Counted from the first letter of the stretch, positions 1 through 9,262 are shown. The stretch: DNA of 64,000 nt from Deinococcus seoulensis (GCF_014648115.1 NZ_BMQM01000014.1:1-64000); one strand, 5' to 3'. The notes: generated from the sequence alone by a model not told the origin. Numbers and translations are program-made.

Positions 1-11
1 TCTTCACAAAC

Positions 12-41
12 AGAAAGTGTCCCCTATCGGGGACGCTTTCT
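12..41. terminator. Hairpin, likely terminator of a gene left of the window
   Basis: A 13-base arm (12-24) pairs with 29-41 around a 4-base loop, with one G-T wobble. It lies just outside the left end of the insertion sequence. No long T run follows on the + strand, so intrinsic termination is only plausible. It probably belongs to whatever gene ends before the window. Confidence 0.5.
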
Positions 42-53
42 CATAATTTCTGT

Positions 54-1382
54 CAGGCGGTCAGGGTCTCCTATACGGTGAAGTTGAAACGACACCACCG
101 AAAGGAGACCTGCCCCCATGTTACCCCTACTGCTGCTCTTCCTGGGATTGCCTGCCCATCAAACCCGCTTCTTCGCTCACCTCATTCCCCTCTGGCAAGC
201 CATACCAGGTCGGGTCAACGCCAGGAACTTCAGCCGCTATAGCGAGTGGGATGAACGCACCTTCCGTCGATGGATGCACAAGACGCTGCCCTGGGGTGAA
301 CTGCACTGGGGACTGGTGCGACTCCTGATTCGCTGGGGGGTCCTCGGTTCACGCTTCATCCTGGCCATCGACGCCAGTTTCATTCCCAAGTCAGGCAAGA
401 ACACCGAAGGGCTCGGGGCATTCTGGAACGGCTCACAGAGCCGTTCCGAGACCGGACTGGAGTTGTCCTGCCTGGCCCTGATCAGCCTCACCGGACAGCA
501 TGCCTTCCCGCTGGACATCCGCCAGACCCGGCCCAAACAGGACCGGGCGGATCGCCTCGAACAGTATCTGGAGCAACTGAAAGACGTCTTCAGCCAGCGA
601 CGCACTTGGCTGTCCGGTCATCTGCGCGCGGTGGTTGCCGACGGTCAGTACGCCAAGAAGATGTTCATGGACGCCGTCCATGCCGAAAAGATTGCCTTCG
701 TCACCAAGCTCCAGTCGAATGCCAATCTGCTCTACCCGTTTACGGGCGAGCATCCCACACGCCGGGGTGCCCGGCGGAAGTGGGGTGGCAAGGTCGATTT
801 CAAAGACTGGAGCGGGTGGCAGAGCGTCCCGGGTGACGCTCAGGAGCGGGTGTGGACGCGGGTGGTGTGGGCGCCGCACTTCGACCGCTTTCTGCGGGTG
901 GTGGTGATCGAGCGTCTGGACCGGAAGGGTCAGGTGAAGGCCCATGTGGTCCTGTGCAGCACGGATACGACCATGCCGGCGCAGGAGATCCGGGCGCTGT
1001 ACAGCGCCCGGTTCCAACTGGAGTTCGTCTTCCGTGATGCCAAGCAGTTCGCGGGGCTGACGACCTGCCAACTGCGGTCGACGACGGGGCTGGAGAATCA
1101 CTGGAACGCCGCGTGTTTCGCGTTGTCGCTGGGTCGTGCGGAGCAACTGCTGGAGCGGTCTGCCCGTACGGGCAGACCGGCGGGCGTGGTGCCGTTTTCG
1201 TACGAGGATGTGAAGCGCCGCGCGTATAACAGGCTGTTTGCCTCGCGAATTATGGCCAATCTGGGTCTTTCACGGCGATTCGCTGAATTGGAGGAACATC
1301 CGTCCAGGCCGCTGGATCTCGGCGTCAAAGCTGCTTGAACCTGTCCGCACCATTGGTCATGCGGAATTCGTCTGACCGCCTG
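54..1382 (+). mobile_element. IS4-family insertion sequence (about 1.33 kb)
   Basis: The element is bounded by a perfect 11-bp terminal inverted repeat, CAGGCGGTCAG at 54-64 and CTGACCGCCTG at 1372-1382. It encloses one transposase gene. The flanks show no obvious target-site duplication of 4-12 bases, so the insertion may be old, the ends may lie slightly further out, or one flank may have been rearranged. The element sits upstream of the Gly-Gly protein/DUF4132 operon and ends about 135 bases before its first gene. Confidence 0.8.
118..1338 (+). CDS. IS4-family DDE transposase
   Basis: The 406-residue transposase carries out cut-and-paste transposition of the surrounding element. The DDE residues can be placed: Asp85 in AIDASF, Asp175 in VADGQY, and Glu302 inside a perfect Y-(2)-R-(3)-E-(6)-K signature (Tyr295, Arg298, Glu302, Lys309), which is diagnostic of the IS4 superfamily. 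The length is normal and the frame is intact, so the copy may be active. The ATG is preceded by AAAGGAGA at 101-108. The long antisense frames over this gene are artefacts of high GC. Confidence 0.95.
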   Translation: MLPLLLLFLGLPAHQTRFFAHLIPLWQAIPGRVNARNFSRYSEWDERTFRRWMHKTLPWGELHWGLVRLLIRWGVLGSRFILAIDASFIPKSGKNTEGLGAFWNGSQSRSETGLELSCLALISLTGQHAFPLDIRQTRPKQDRADRLEQYLEQLKDVFSQRRTWLSGHLRAVVADGQYAKKMFMDAVHAEKIAFVTKLQSNANLLYPFTGEHPTRRGARRKWGGKVDFKDWSGWQSVPGDAQERVWTRVVWAPHFDRFLRVVVIERLDRKGQVKAHVVLCSTDTTMPAQEIRALYSARFQLEFVFRDAKQFAGLTTCQLRSTTGLENHWNAACFALSLGRAEQLLERSARTGRPAGVVPFSYEDVKRRAYNRLFASRIMANLGLSRRFAELEEHPSRPLDLGVKAA

Positions 1383-1516
1383 TGGTCGGCCTGCCAGAGC
1401 AGCCCATGCGCAGCAGGCGAGGTGTGACCCCGTATTATGCTATTTACATATTTGATCTCGTGGGGTAGGGTGAAAAGTGAAAACCTTACTCTTCCATCTC
1501 CCTTCCGAGGTTCCCC
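1383..1516 (+). promoter_or_regulatory. Leader/promoter region of the Gly-Gly protein-DUF4132 operon
   Basis: This stretch between the insertion sequence and the operon is unusually AT-rich for the window, especially 1434-1462 (TATTATGCTATTTACATATT). That is where a -10 element is expected. No convincing -35 hexamer can be assigned by eye. A GAGG ribosome-binding site lies shortly before the ATG at 1517. Confidence 0.4.
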
Positions 1517-1921
1517 ATGATCGTCGAGACGAAACTGATCGGCCGCCGCACTCCCTTCGAACGCCGCCCCATCGACCTCCCGGACGGCCCGCACACCCTG
1601 GCGGGCCTCCTCACGCACCTCGTCGAGCATGAGGTCGCGGCGTACCGGGAACGCCAGGACAGCGTGGGCGTGCTGCGCGTCCTCACCGAACGCGAGTTGC
1701 AGGACGCCGCCCAGACCGGCCGTGTCACGGTCGCCCCGCAGGAACGCGGCGGCGACGTGCACACGCCCGACGCGGTCCGCACTGCGCTGACCGCCTTCCG
1801 GGACGGCCTGTACTACGTGTTCATCGACGAGCAGCAGGTCACGGAACTCGACGACCCCGTCACCATCCGCCCCGACAGTACCCTGCTGATCGTGCGCCTG
1901 ACCGCGCTGGCGGGCGGATGA
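1517..1921 (+). CDS. Small protein ending in Gly-Gly, possible ubiquitin/MoaD-like beta-grasp fold
   Basis: This 134-residue protein has no function I recognise by name. What is visible: the N-terminus reads like a beta-hairpin (residues 1-24), followed by an amphipathic helix (about 25-45), an inserted segment, and then strands near YYVFIDEQQV and TLLIVRLTALAGG. The chain ends exactly on Gly-Gly. The ending, a 'PDSTLLIVRL..LAGG' pattern, resembles MoaD, ThiS and archaeal SAMP proteins, whose C-terminal Gly-Gly is adenylated and used for sulfur transfer or conjugation. That is inference from pattern, not homology. The stop overlaps the start of the DUF4132 gene (ATGA), so the two are translationally coupled. 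No E1-like or JAB-protease gene is seen nearby. Confidence 0.8.
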   Translation: MIVETKLIGRRTPFERRPIDLPDGPHTLAGLLTHLVEHEVAAYRERQDSVGVLRVLTERELQDAAQTGRVTVAPQERGGDVHTPDAVRTALTAFRDGLYYVFIDEQQVTELDDPVTIRPDSTLLIVRLTALAGG

Positions 1922-4900
1922 GCGGGGACGTGCAGGACCTGCTGCGCGCCAGTCAGCAGCCCTGGAAGGCGGCGTTCGAGGCGCGGCTGGCTTCCCTGCC
2001 CACGGAACTGGCCGGGCCGCTCGGCGCACTCCACCGGGGAAGCAGCGACCCGCAGGTCCGCGAGGGCCAGCAGCAGGCCGTCACGGACCTCCTGCACACC
2101 AGCACGCCAGAAGTCCGGCAGCTCATCGCGGCCGCGTTCTTCCCGCAGTTCCCGGAGCTGGCGGCCCGCACGCTGGAGGCCCTGCTCACCCGCCACCCGT
2201 ACCCGCAGGGGTACGCCCGCCGCGCCTTCCGCGCCCCCGGTCACCGGCTGGCCGCCGCGCACGCGCAGGCGTGGCTGTGGCAGACCTGGCACGCCACCCG
2301 CGAGTACCCGCAGCCTATCGGGTGGTTCGCGGTGCACGCGGGCCTGCTGAACGCCTGGCAGGCGCACGGCCTGGGCCTGCTGCTCGGGCAGGCGATCAGC
2401 GACGGCAACGAGGAAGTGTACGGCGTGCTGCGCGACACGGCGGGCACGCAGCACCCGGTGGCGCGCATGGGCCGCCACGTGCCCGGCGCCCTGCTGAGCA
2501 GCACCCGCGAGGACGCCTGGACGCTCGCCGAGGGCCTGCTGCTCGCCGCGCAGCGCCAGGAGGGCCTGCGTCAGGTGATCCTCGAGACGGTGGACGAGGC
2601 CAGCCCGGACGCCTTCACCCGCCTGCTGCGCCTGATCCTGAAAGAGGACCTGCTGCGCTTCGCCGCGACCCTGCGCGCCGCGTGCGTGTGGTTCGGCCTG
2701 AACTACGACGTGACCGACCTGAAAACGGTACGCGCCCACCTCACGCAGGCGCTCGCCTTCCTGGGCGACCCGGCTGCCGCCCGCGCCACTGTGACGACCG
2801 GGGCGGGCGTGGACACGTACCTCGCGCTGTTCACGCTCGCCATGCGCGACGCCGTGCACGCCGCCGACCTCGCCCGCCCGCTGCTGGGGGACGCCGACGC
2901 CGCCCGCCGCATGGCCGCCGCGCAGTACCTGACGGCCGCCGAACTCCTCACGGACGACGACCGCCGGACCCTTCTGCGCGACCCGGACCTGCGCCTCGCC
3001 GCGCTGGCGGGCAGCGCCGTGAACCGCTGGGCGGGCAGCGACCTCTTCACCTTCGAGGCATTTGAAACCTACGCCCAGCGCCTGCCGGAATCGGCGCGGC
3101 ACGACCCGCTCCTGTTCCCGTGGCTGGGGCAGATTCCGGCCCGCGACTCCGCCCTGGACGCCCTGCCCACCCTGCGCGGCGGGCGGCCCTTCACGGTCCT
3201 CGCCCCGCACCTGAACGGCATGAGCGTGTACGGCAAGACGGCCGTGCTGCGCGCCCTGGGCGAACAGGCGAAGGCGGCGCCGCTGGACGCCCCGACCCGC
3301 GCCCTGCTGCTGACCCTGCTTCAGGACCGCAACAGCAGCGTCTCGCAGGAAGCCGTGACCGTCATGGCGCACTTCACGCCCGAGCCCGCCGAGATCGGCG
3401 CCGTGCACACCCTGCTGAAACGCAGGAGCGCCGACCTGAGGCGCGGCCTGATCCGCCTGCTCGCCAGCGACCCCGCCCAGGCGCAGGCCAGCGCCCACAC
3501 CCTGCTCGGCGGGAACACCGACCAGCGGCAGGCGGCCCTGCAACTCCTGATCGAGACGGGCGGCACCCTGCCCGGCGACTTCCGCCCGAAGAACGTCACC
3601 GAGCAGACCCTGCTCGCGCGCCTGACGGACCCCGGCTCGCAGGTCAGCCTGCACGACGGGCTGGGCCTGTTCGACCCGTCCCGCCTGACCCGCCCCGCGC
3701 CCCTGCACGCGCGCACGCGGGACTACCCGGCGGAATTGCAGCGCGGCGCGGCCCTGCTGCGCAGCCTGGACGCCCTGATCGTCCAGCACCGCGAGACGCC
3801 CCTGGTGGGCGTCGGCTGGGACGGCCGCGAGACCGTGCTGCTCGGCAACGTCAGCCCCTGGTACCTGCGGCCCGGCCGGGACGGGCAACCCATGCCGCTC
3901 GATGACCTGTGGCAGGCGTGGTGGAACGCCCGCCCGGACGCGCAGGACGGCGACCTGACCCGCATGCGCTGGACGCTGGCGCACTTCGTCGCCCGCAACG
4001 ACACCACCGAAAGCGAACTGCAGAGCGAACTGGACGGCGCGGAACTGGGTCCTGCCACGCAGGTCGCGGCCGACATCTCCGACGCGGACGGCAGTGGAGC
4101 TGATGCCGATAGTTCCGATGCCCCCACTGCAACGCAGGTATTCCAGGACTTCCAGCGTATCTTCCGCCTCACGCTCGGGCCTCTTGTCGCCATGCGGCTG
4201 GAGCACCCGGACATCGCACGCGTGATCGTGGACGCCCTGCACGATCAGCACGCCACGCACACCGACACCGAGATGGCGCTGGACGCCTGGGAGACGGCCC
4301 TGAGTCACGTGCCGCTTGACCTCGAGTTGTGGGTCGATCCCAGATATTCCTGGCGCAGGGACGACCCCCGCGACCTGCTCGACCCGCTGCGCCCGCGTGG
4401 TGCCTGGGTCAGCTGGACGGCGGAGCACGTGCAGCGCCTGTGGAACGTGACCCTGCACCTGGGGCAGGCGTTCCCGGAGCTGCCGCGTCAACGGCCGGAC
4501 ACCGCGCTGCTGCTGCGCGCATACGAGCACGGCTGGGCGAACCGCGACGACCTGCTCGACCAGCTGATCGGAGCACGCCCGGAACGCGCAGGGTATTCCT
4601 CCGGCAGCGACTTCCGTGACCTGGGCGCCTACACGCGCCGGACCGTCCGGGCGGACCTGCCCACCCACCCGGACTGGCTGAGCGCCGTGAACGCCGTGCG
4701 CGAGAGGGTGCTGGAGGTGGAACTGGCGCGCGGGGATCTGGAGACGCCGGCCACGCGGCCCGCGCTGGCCCTGCAGGGCGCGCACGGTGCGGACCTGCCG
4801 CTGCGTCTGCTGGCCGCCCTGGGCAAGAATTCCCTGAAGCGCGGCTACCAGGGCCGCAACGAGAGCCGCGACGTGACGTTCAGTCACCTGATCCGCGTGT

Positions 4901-6813
4901 CGTTCCCGCTGCCGGGCGACACGCCCGCCGGGTTCCGCGCGCAGGCGCAGGCGCTGAAACTGACGGACGCGCGTCTGCTGGACCTCGCGATGTTCGCGCC
5001 GCAGTGGGCGCCGCTGGTGTCCGGCGCACTCGGCTGGCGGGGGTTGCAGGACGGCGTGTACTGGCTGCACGCGCACACCCGCGACAGCAACTGGAGCGTC
5101 CCGCAGGACGTCCGTGACGCGTGGGAGGCCGAGATCACCGAACGCACGCCCCTGAGCGCGGCCGACCTGACCGAGGGCGCCGTGGACGTCGAGTGGTTCC
5201 GGCGGACCCACGGGGCGCTGGGCGCGCAGCGGTTCGCGGCGTTGCTGGACGCCGCGAAGTACGCCAGCAGCAGCGGCGGGCACAAGCGGGCCGAAACGTT
5301 CGCCCGCGCGGTCCTCGGCGAGCTGGACGAAACGGAACTGCGCGCCCGTATTCACGACAGGCGCAACCAGGACGCCGTGCGCGCCCTGGGCCTGCTGCCC
5401 CTGCCACGCACGAAGGGGGCGGCGCGGGCGAAGGCGTCGGCGGCCCGTCACGTGACGGAACGCTACCGCGTGATCAGCGAGTTCCGGCGCGGCGCGCGGC
5501 AGTTCGGCGCTCAGCGGCAGGCCAGCGAGCGCCGCGCGGCCGACATCGGCCTGCACAACCTCGCCCGCACCGCCGGGTACACGGACCCGCAGCGGCTCGT
5601 GTGGGCCATGGAGGCCCGCACCGCGCCCGACTGGACGCAGACCGTCACCGTGGACGGCGTGACGCTCGGCATCGCCCTGACGGACGCCGGGGAGGCCAGC
5701 CTGACTGTCCGGCGCGACGAGAAGACCCTCAAAACCCTGCCGCCCGCCCTGAAGAAGGTGCCGGAGGTGATCGCCCTCCGGGAGAGCGTCACCGAGCTGA
5801 ATGCCACGCGTCTGCGCATGCGCGCCGCGCTGGAGGACGCCATGATCCGCGGCGACCACCTGCAACCGCAGGAACTGAGTGACCTGGCCGCGCACCCCGT
5901 CATCGCGCCCATGCTGCGCAGCCTCGTGTGGGTCATGAACGAGGAGCACGCCGGGTGGTGGCAGGGCGACACCCTGGGCACGCCCGGCGGCCCCCGGGTG
6001 ATCGGCGAGCACGCCCTGCGGCTCGCGCACCCGCACGACCTGTTCACGCTCGGGCAGTGGCCAGCCTTCCAGGCGCAGGTCATGGAACGCAGCGTCACGC
6101 AGCCGTTCAGGCAGGTGTTCCGCGAGTACTACCCGCCCACCCCGGCCGAGGCGGACGCGAAACGCAGCACCCGCTTCGACGGGCATCACGTGCAGCCCGG
6201 CAAGGCCGCCGCCCTCCTGAAAACACGCGGCTGGGTGCCGGTGCCCGAGGAAGGCGTCCGCAAGACCTGGCACGCCGAGGGCCTCAACGTGTGGATCGAC
6301 ACCAGCCTCGGCTACGGCACCCCGAACGAGGTCGAGGGCACCCCGCTGAACGCCGCGTACTTCCTGCCGCACGGCGCGACCGAACCCCTGACGCTCTCAC
6401 AGGTGCCGCCCCGCGTGTTCAGCGAGACCATGCGCGACCTCGACCTCGTCGTGTCCGTCGCGCATGTGGGTGGCGTGGACCCGGAAGCCACGCAGAGCAC
6501 CACCGAGATGCGCGCCGCCCTGCTGCGCGAGACGCTGCGCCTCCTGCAACTCGGCAACGTCCGCCTGGAGAACGACCACGCTCTGATCGACGGGCATCAC
6601 GCGCGCTACACCGTGCACCTCGGCAGCGGCACCGTGCACCGCCAGCCCGGCGGATCCCTGTGCATCATTCCCGTGCACAACGCGCACCAGGGCCGGGTGT
6701 TCCTGCCGTTCGCGGACCCCGACCCGCGCACCGCCGAGGTCGTCAGCAAGGTCCTGCTGCTCGCCGAGGACCGCAGGATCCAGGACCCCACCATCCTCGA
6801 ACAGCTGCGCTGA
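1918..6813 (+). CDS. DUF4132 domain-containing giant protein with HEAT-like repeats
   Basis: This 1631-residue cytoplasmic protein has an N-terminal half that is alpha-helical and repetitive (HEAT-like) and no signal peptide. The DUF4132 region lies around residues 1240-1340 (from WTQTVTVDG). The extreme C-terminus, with LPFADPDPRTAEVVSKVLLLAEDRRIQDPTI-type spacing, is the conserved end found in DUF4132/MolR-like proteins. The biochemical function of the family is unknown; E. coli MolR/YehF is a distant relative. I see no WGR domain, which some homologues carry. The ATG overlaps the upstream stop as ATGA, so the two proteins probably act together. It runs convergent with the aldo/keto reductase gene. 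Confidence 0.85.
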   Translation: MSGDVQDLLRASQQPWKAAFEARLASLPTELAGPLGALHRGSSDPQVREGQQQAVTDLLHTSTPEVRQLIAAAFFPQFPELAARTLEALLTRHPYPQGYARRAFRAPGHRLAAAHAQAWLWQTWHATREYPQPIGWFAVHAGLLNAWQAHGLGLLLGQAISDGNEEVYGVLRDTAGTQHPVARMGRHVPGALLSSTREDAWTLAEGLLLAAQRQEGLRQVILETVDEASPDAFTRLLRLILKEDLLRFAATLRAACVWFGLNYDVTDLKTVRAHLTQALAFLGDPAAARATVTTGAGVDTYLALFTLAMRDAVHAADLARPLLGDADAARRMAAAQYLTAAELLTDDDRRTLLRDPDLRLAALAGSAVNRWAGSDLFTFEAFETYAQRLPESARHDPLLFPWLGQIPARDSALDALPTLRGGRPFTVLAPHLNGMSVYGKTAVLRALGEQAKAAPLDAPTRALLLTLLQDRNSSVSQEAVTVMAHFTPEPAEIGAVHTLLKRRSADLRRGLIRLLASDPAQAQASAHTLLGGNTDQRQAALQLLIETGGTLPGDFRPKNVTEQTLLARLTDPGSQVSLHDGLGLFDPSRLTRPAPLHARTRDYPAELQRGAALLRSLDALIVQHRETPLVGVGWDGRETVLLGNVSPWYLRPGRDGQPMPLDDLWQAWWNARPDAQDGDLTRMRWTLAHFVARNDTTESELQSELDGAELGPATQVAADISDADGSGADADSSDAPTATQVFQDFQRIFRLTLGPLVAMRLEHPDIARVIVDALHDQHATHTDTEMALDAWETALSHVPLDLELWVDPRYSWRRDDPRDLLDPLRPRGAWVSWTAEHVQRLWNVTLHLGQAFPELPRQRPDTALLLRAYEHGWANRDDLLDQLIGARPERAGYSSGSDFRDLGAYTRRTVRADLPTHPDWLSAVNAVRERVLEVELARGDLETPATRPALALQGAHGADLPLRLLAALGKNSLKRGYQGRNESRDVTFSHLIRVSFPLPGDTPAGFRAQAQALKLTDARLLDLAMFAPQWAPLVSGALGWRGLQDGVYWLHAHTRDSNWSVPQDVRDAWEAEITERTPLSAADLTEGAVDVEWFRRTHGALGAQRFAALLDAAKYASSSGGHKRAETFARAVLGELDETELRARIHDRRNQDAVRALGLLPLPRTKGAARAKASAARHVTERYRVISEFRRGARQFGAQRQASERRAADIGLHNLARTAGYTDPQRLVWAMEARTAPDWTQTVTVDGVTLGIALTDAGEASLTVRRDEKTLKTLPPALKKVPEVIALRESVTELNATRLRMRAALEDAMIRGDHLQPQELSDLAAHPVIAPMLRSLVWVMNEEHAGWWQGDTLGTPGGPRVIGEHALRLAHPHDLFTLGQWPAFQAQVMERSVTQPFRQVFREYYPPTPAEADAKRSTRFDGHHVQPGKAAALLKTRGWVPVPEEGVRKTWHAEGLNVWIDTSLGYGTPNEVEGTPLNAAYFLPHGATEPLTLSQVPPRVFSETMRDLDLVVSVAHVGGVDPEATQSTTEMRAALLRETLRLLQLGNVRLENDHALIDGHHARYTVHLGSGTVHRQPGGSLCIIPVHNAHQGRVFLPFADPDPRTAEVVSKVLLLAEDRRIQDPTILEQLR

Positions 6814-6854
6814 CCGGCCGGGCGGGGCGGGGGACCGGGTCAGGGCGTGGTGCT

Positions 6855-7922
6855 TCAGCCCGGCACAGGCCAGCCCTGGACCGACACGCCGCCGAAGACA
6901 GCGCGTTGCAGGCCGGGCGAGAAGAAGTCGGGGCCGGGCGAACTGACCCGGTCCAGCGTGCCCAGGTGCTCTGGCGTGAGCTGCACCTCCAGCGAGGCGA
7001 GGTTCGCCGCGAGCTGCGCGGGTGTGCTGGCCCCGATCAGGGTGGATGTCACGCCCGGTTGCGCCGCCGCCCACGCGAGGGCCACCTGCGCGGGCGTGTG
7101 GCCGGTCTGCGCGGCGACTTCCCGCAGGGTGTCCAGGATCGCCCAGTTGCGGTCCGTGAATTTCGTGAACGGACCCTGGAACGGGTTGCTGCCGCTCAGG
7201 CGTCCCTGGCTGGCCGTGTCGGCGCGGGTGTACTTGCCGGTCAGGAACCCGCCGGCCAGCGGACTCCAGGGCACGAGGCCCATGCCGCTGTCGGCGGCGG
7301 CGGGACGATGCTCGGCTTCCAGTTGCCGGGCCACCAGTGAGTACTCCAGCTGACTGGCGACCGGTCCCGGCACGTGGTGCGCCTGCGCCAGCGTGGCCAT
7401 CTTCGTGGCGTACCACGCGGGGATGTCCGACAGGCCGAAATAACGGATCTGCCCCGAGCGCACCAGATCACCCATGGTCTGCAAAACCTCTTCTGCGGGC
7501 GTGACCATGTCGTACACGTGCAGCCAGTACAGGTCGACGTAGTCGGTCCCGAGGCGCCGCAGAGACGCATTGAGGGCGGCGTGGATGTGCTTGCGGCCGT
7601 TCCCGCCAGCGTGCGGGTTGCCGGGCTGGACGTTGAAGCCGGACTTGGTCGCCAGGACCACCTGATCGCGGACGCCGCGCTCGGCGATGAAGCGGCCCAC
7701 GAGTTCCTCGCTGCGCCCGCCGGAGTACACGTCGGCCGTGTCGATGAAGTTCCCGCCGCCCTGCAGGTAGGTGTCGAACACCTGCCCGGACACGTCGTCC
7801 GGGGAACCCCAGGCGGCGTTCCCGAAGGTCATGGTGCCCAGCGCCAGCGGGCTGACGATCAGGCCGGAGCGGCCCAGCGTGCGCCCGTCGCTCAGCTTCA
7901 CGCGTGTGGTGGGGGTGCGCAT
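6855..7922 (-). CDS. Aldo/keto reductase
   Basis: This 355-residue protein is an NADPH-dependent AKR with a TIM-barrel fold. The catalytic tetrad is visible: Asp in IDTADVY, Tyr in the same motif, Lys in LATKSGF and His in YWLHVYD. The C-terminal STLIGAST segment matches the cofactor-binding region. The start chosen is the ATG at 7922-7920, whose A is also the last base of the SDR stop codon (TGATG), so the two genes are one operon. The substrate cannot be told from sequence; the pairing with an SDR and a divergent HxlR regulator suggests an inducible carbonyl or quinone reduction unit. Confidence 0.9.
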   Translation of the reverse strand: MRTPTTRVKLSDGRTLGRSGLIVSPLALGTMTFGNAAWGSPDDVSGQVFDTYLQGGGNFIDTADVYSGGRSEELVGRFIAERGVRDQVVLATKSGFNVQPGNPHAGGNGRKHIHAALNASLRRLGTDYVDLYWLHVYDMVTPAEEVLQTMGDLVRSGQIRYFGLSDIPAWYATKMATLAQAHHVPGPVASQLEYSLVARQLEAEHRPAAADSGMGLVPWSPLAGGFLTGKYTRADTASQGRLSGSNPFQGPFTKFTDRNWAILDTLREVAAQTGHTPAQVALAWAAAQPGVTSTLIGASTPAQLAANLASLEVQLTPEHLGTLDRVSSPGPDFFSPGLQRAVFGGVSVQGWPVPG

Positions 7923-8731
7923 CAGAAGCGCAGCCGGGTGTGGCTGATGCCGCCGTCCACGTCCAGAACGCTGCCGTGAATGAAGGCCGCCTCGTCCGTG
8001 AGCAGGAAGCGCACGGCGTGGGCGACATCGACCGGGCGCACGGGCCGGGCGGCGACCGTGGCGGCCGTCATGGCGTCCAGGACCGCGCCGTGCGCGGCGT
8101 TGCCGGGGGTCAGGGTGACGCCGGGCGCGACCGTGTTCACGCGCACGCCGCGCGGCCCGTACTCGGCGGCCCAGTTGCGCCCGAGCTGTTCGGCGGCTGC
8201 TTTCGAGGCGGTGTACAGCGCGCCGCTGGCCGTGCCGGTTCGGGCCATCCACGACCCGATGTTGACGATGTGGCCACTGCCGCGCGCGGCCATGCCCGGC
8301 GCGATGGCCGCCACCAGCACGTGCGGGGCGCGGATGTTGACGTTCAGGATCGCTTCGAGGTCGTCGTCGGTCAGGTCCTCGGTGGCGGTGACGGGGTACA
8401 CGCCGGCATTGTTGACCAGGATGTCCACCTGCCCGCCGAGGGCGTCGGTGGCGTGGCGCGCGAAGGTGCGCACGTCGTCGGGCGTGCCGGACAGGTCGGC
8501 GGTGACGGCGGTCGCCTGCCCGCCAGCCCGCAGGATGCTGTCGGCGACGTGCCGGGCGCGGGCAGCGTCGCGTCCGCTGACGATCACGTGTGCGCCCGAG
8601 GCGGCCAGGACGCGCGCGGTGGCCTCGCCGATGCCGCCCGTGGACCCGGTGACGATGGCCGTGCGCCCGGCGAGGCGGGTGTCGGTGGGAAGACTGGAGA
8701 GCAGGTCGTCGTTGCTGGGTAGGGTCTGCAT
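7922..8731 (-). CDS. SDR family oxidoreductase
   Basis: This is a 269-residue classical short-chain dehydrogenase. The Rossmann motif TGSTGGIG, the NNAG motif and the catalytic YTASK are all present. The start at 8731 is fixed by an AGGAGG ribosome-binding site just upstream on the minus strand; a longer frame back to 8812 would run through the operator region. It is the first gene of the SDR-AKR pair and is divergent from the HxlR gene, which most likely controls it. The substrate is unknown. Confidence 0.92.
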   Translation of the reverse strand: MQTLPSNDDLLSSLPTDTRLAGRTAIVTGSTGGIGEATARVLAASGAHVIVSGRDAARARHVADSILRAGGQATAVTADLSGTPDDVRTFARHATDALGGQVDILVNNAGVYPVTATEDLTDDDLEAILNVNIRAPHVLVAAIAPGMAARGSGHIVNIGSWMARTGTASGALYTASKAAAEQLGRNWAAEYGPRGVRVNTVAPGVTLTPGNAAHGAVLDAMTAATVAARPVRPVDVAHAVRFLLTDEAAFIHGSVLDVDGGISHTRLRF

Positions 8732-8769
8732 GGGGCGCCTCCTGGGGCAGTTGCCAGAGCGGTTGTATT

Positions 8770-8785
8770 GTGCAACTGGTTGCAC
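8770..8785. promoter_or_regulatory. Candidate HxlR operator between SDR and hxlR-type gene
   Basis: GTGCAAC-TG-GTTGCAC is a 7-bp inverted repeat with a 2-base spacer in the 75-bp divergent intergenic region. A second related half-site, GTAACTGGTGCAAT, follows at 8792-8805 and touches the HxlR start. The placement fits autoregulation plus control of the SDR-AKR operon. Binding is inferred. Confidence 0.55.
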
Positions 8786-8806
8786 GCTACCGTAACTGGT
8801 GCAATC

Positions 8807-9262
8807 ATGCAAGCAGTGAAACCGGCCGCCCCCCCACCCCCCACCGGAACGCCCCGGTCAGGCTGCCCCGTCAGCCTCGGCCTCGACATCTTCGGAGACC
8901 GCTGGACCCTCCTGATCGTGCGCGACCTGATGTTCAGCGGCAAACGCCACTACCGCGAGATGCTCGCCTCCGACGAACATATCTCCTCGAACATCCTCGC
9001 CGACCGCCTCAAAACCCTGCTGGGCGAGGGCATCATCACCAAAACCGCCGACCCCACCCACCAGCAGAAAGTCATCTACAGCCTCACCGAGAAGGGCGTC
9101 TCACTGCTGCCCATCCTGATGGCGATCAGCGACTGGAGCCACGCCCACCGCCCCGTCAGCGACGCGTACCTTCCCGCGCCCGCCCCGGCGACCCTGCCGC
9201 CCGCCTGGCAGCAGGAACTGGACCGCGTGCGCGCCGCGCACCTGAACCCGGAACTGCTGTAG
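8807..9262 (+). CDS. HxlR-type winged-helix transcriptional regulator
   Basis: This 151-residue DNA-binding protein carries the HxlR domain at about residues 20-110. Typical elements are CPVSLGLDIFGDRWTLLIVR at the N-terminal end of the domain and the wing region around KVIYSLTEKG. HxlR proteins usually regulate a divergent redox or detoxification gene, which fits the SDR-AKR pair here. I chose the ATG at 8807; an upstream ATG at 8768 would place the coding region over the palindromic operator. The C-terminal PAPAPATLPP stretch is low-complexity. Confidence 0.88.
   Translation: MQAVKPAAPPPPTGTPRSGCPVSLGLDIFGDRWTLLIVRDLMFSGKRHYREMLASDEHISSNILADRLKTLLGEGIITKTADPTHQQKVIYSLTEKGVSLLPILMAISDWSHAHRPVSDAYLPAPAPATLPPAWQQELDRVRAAHLNPELL

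Noticed and set aside
1813..6372. 1519-codon open frame antisense to the DUF4132 gene
   Set aside because: It is Arg/Ala/Gly-rich with no domain pattern. At this GC content stop codons are rare on the opposite strand, and the + strand gene has clear family features.
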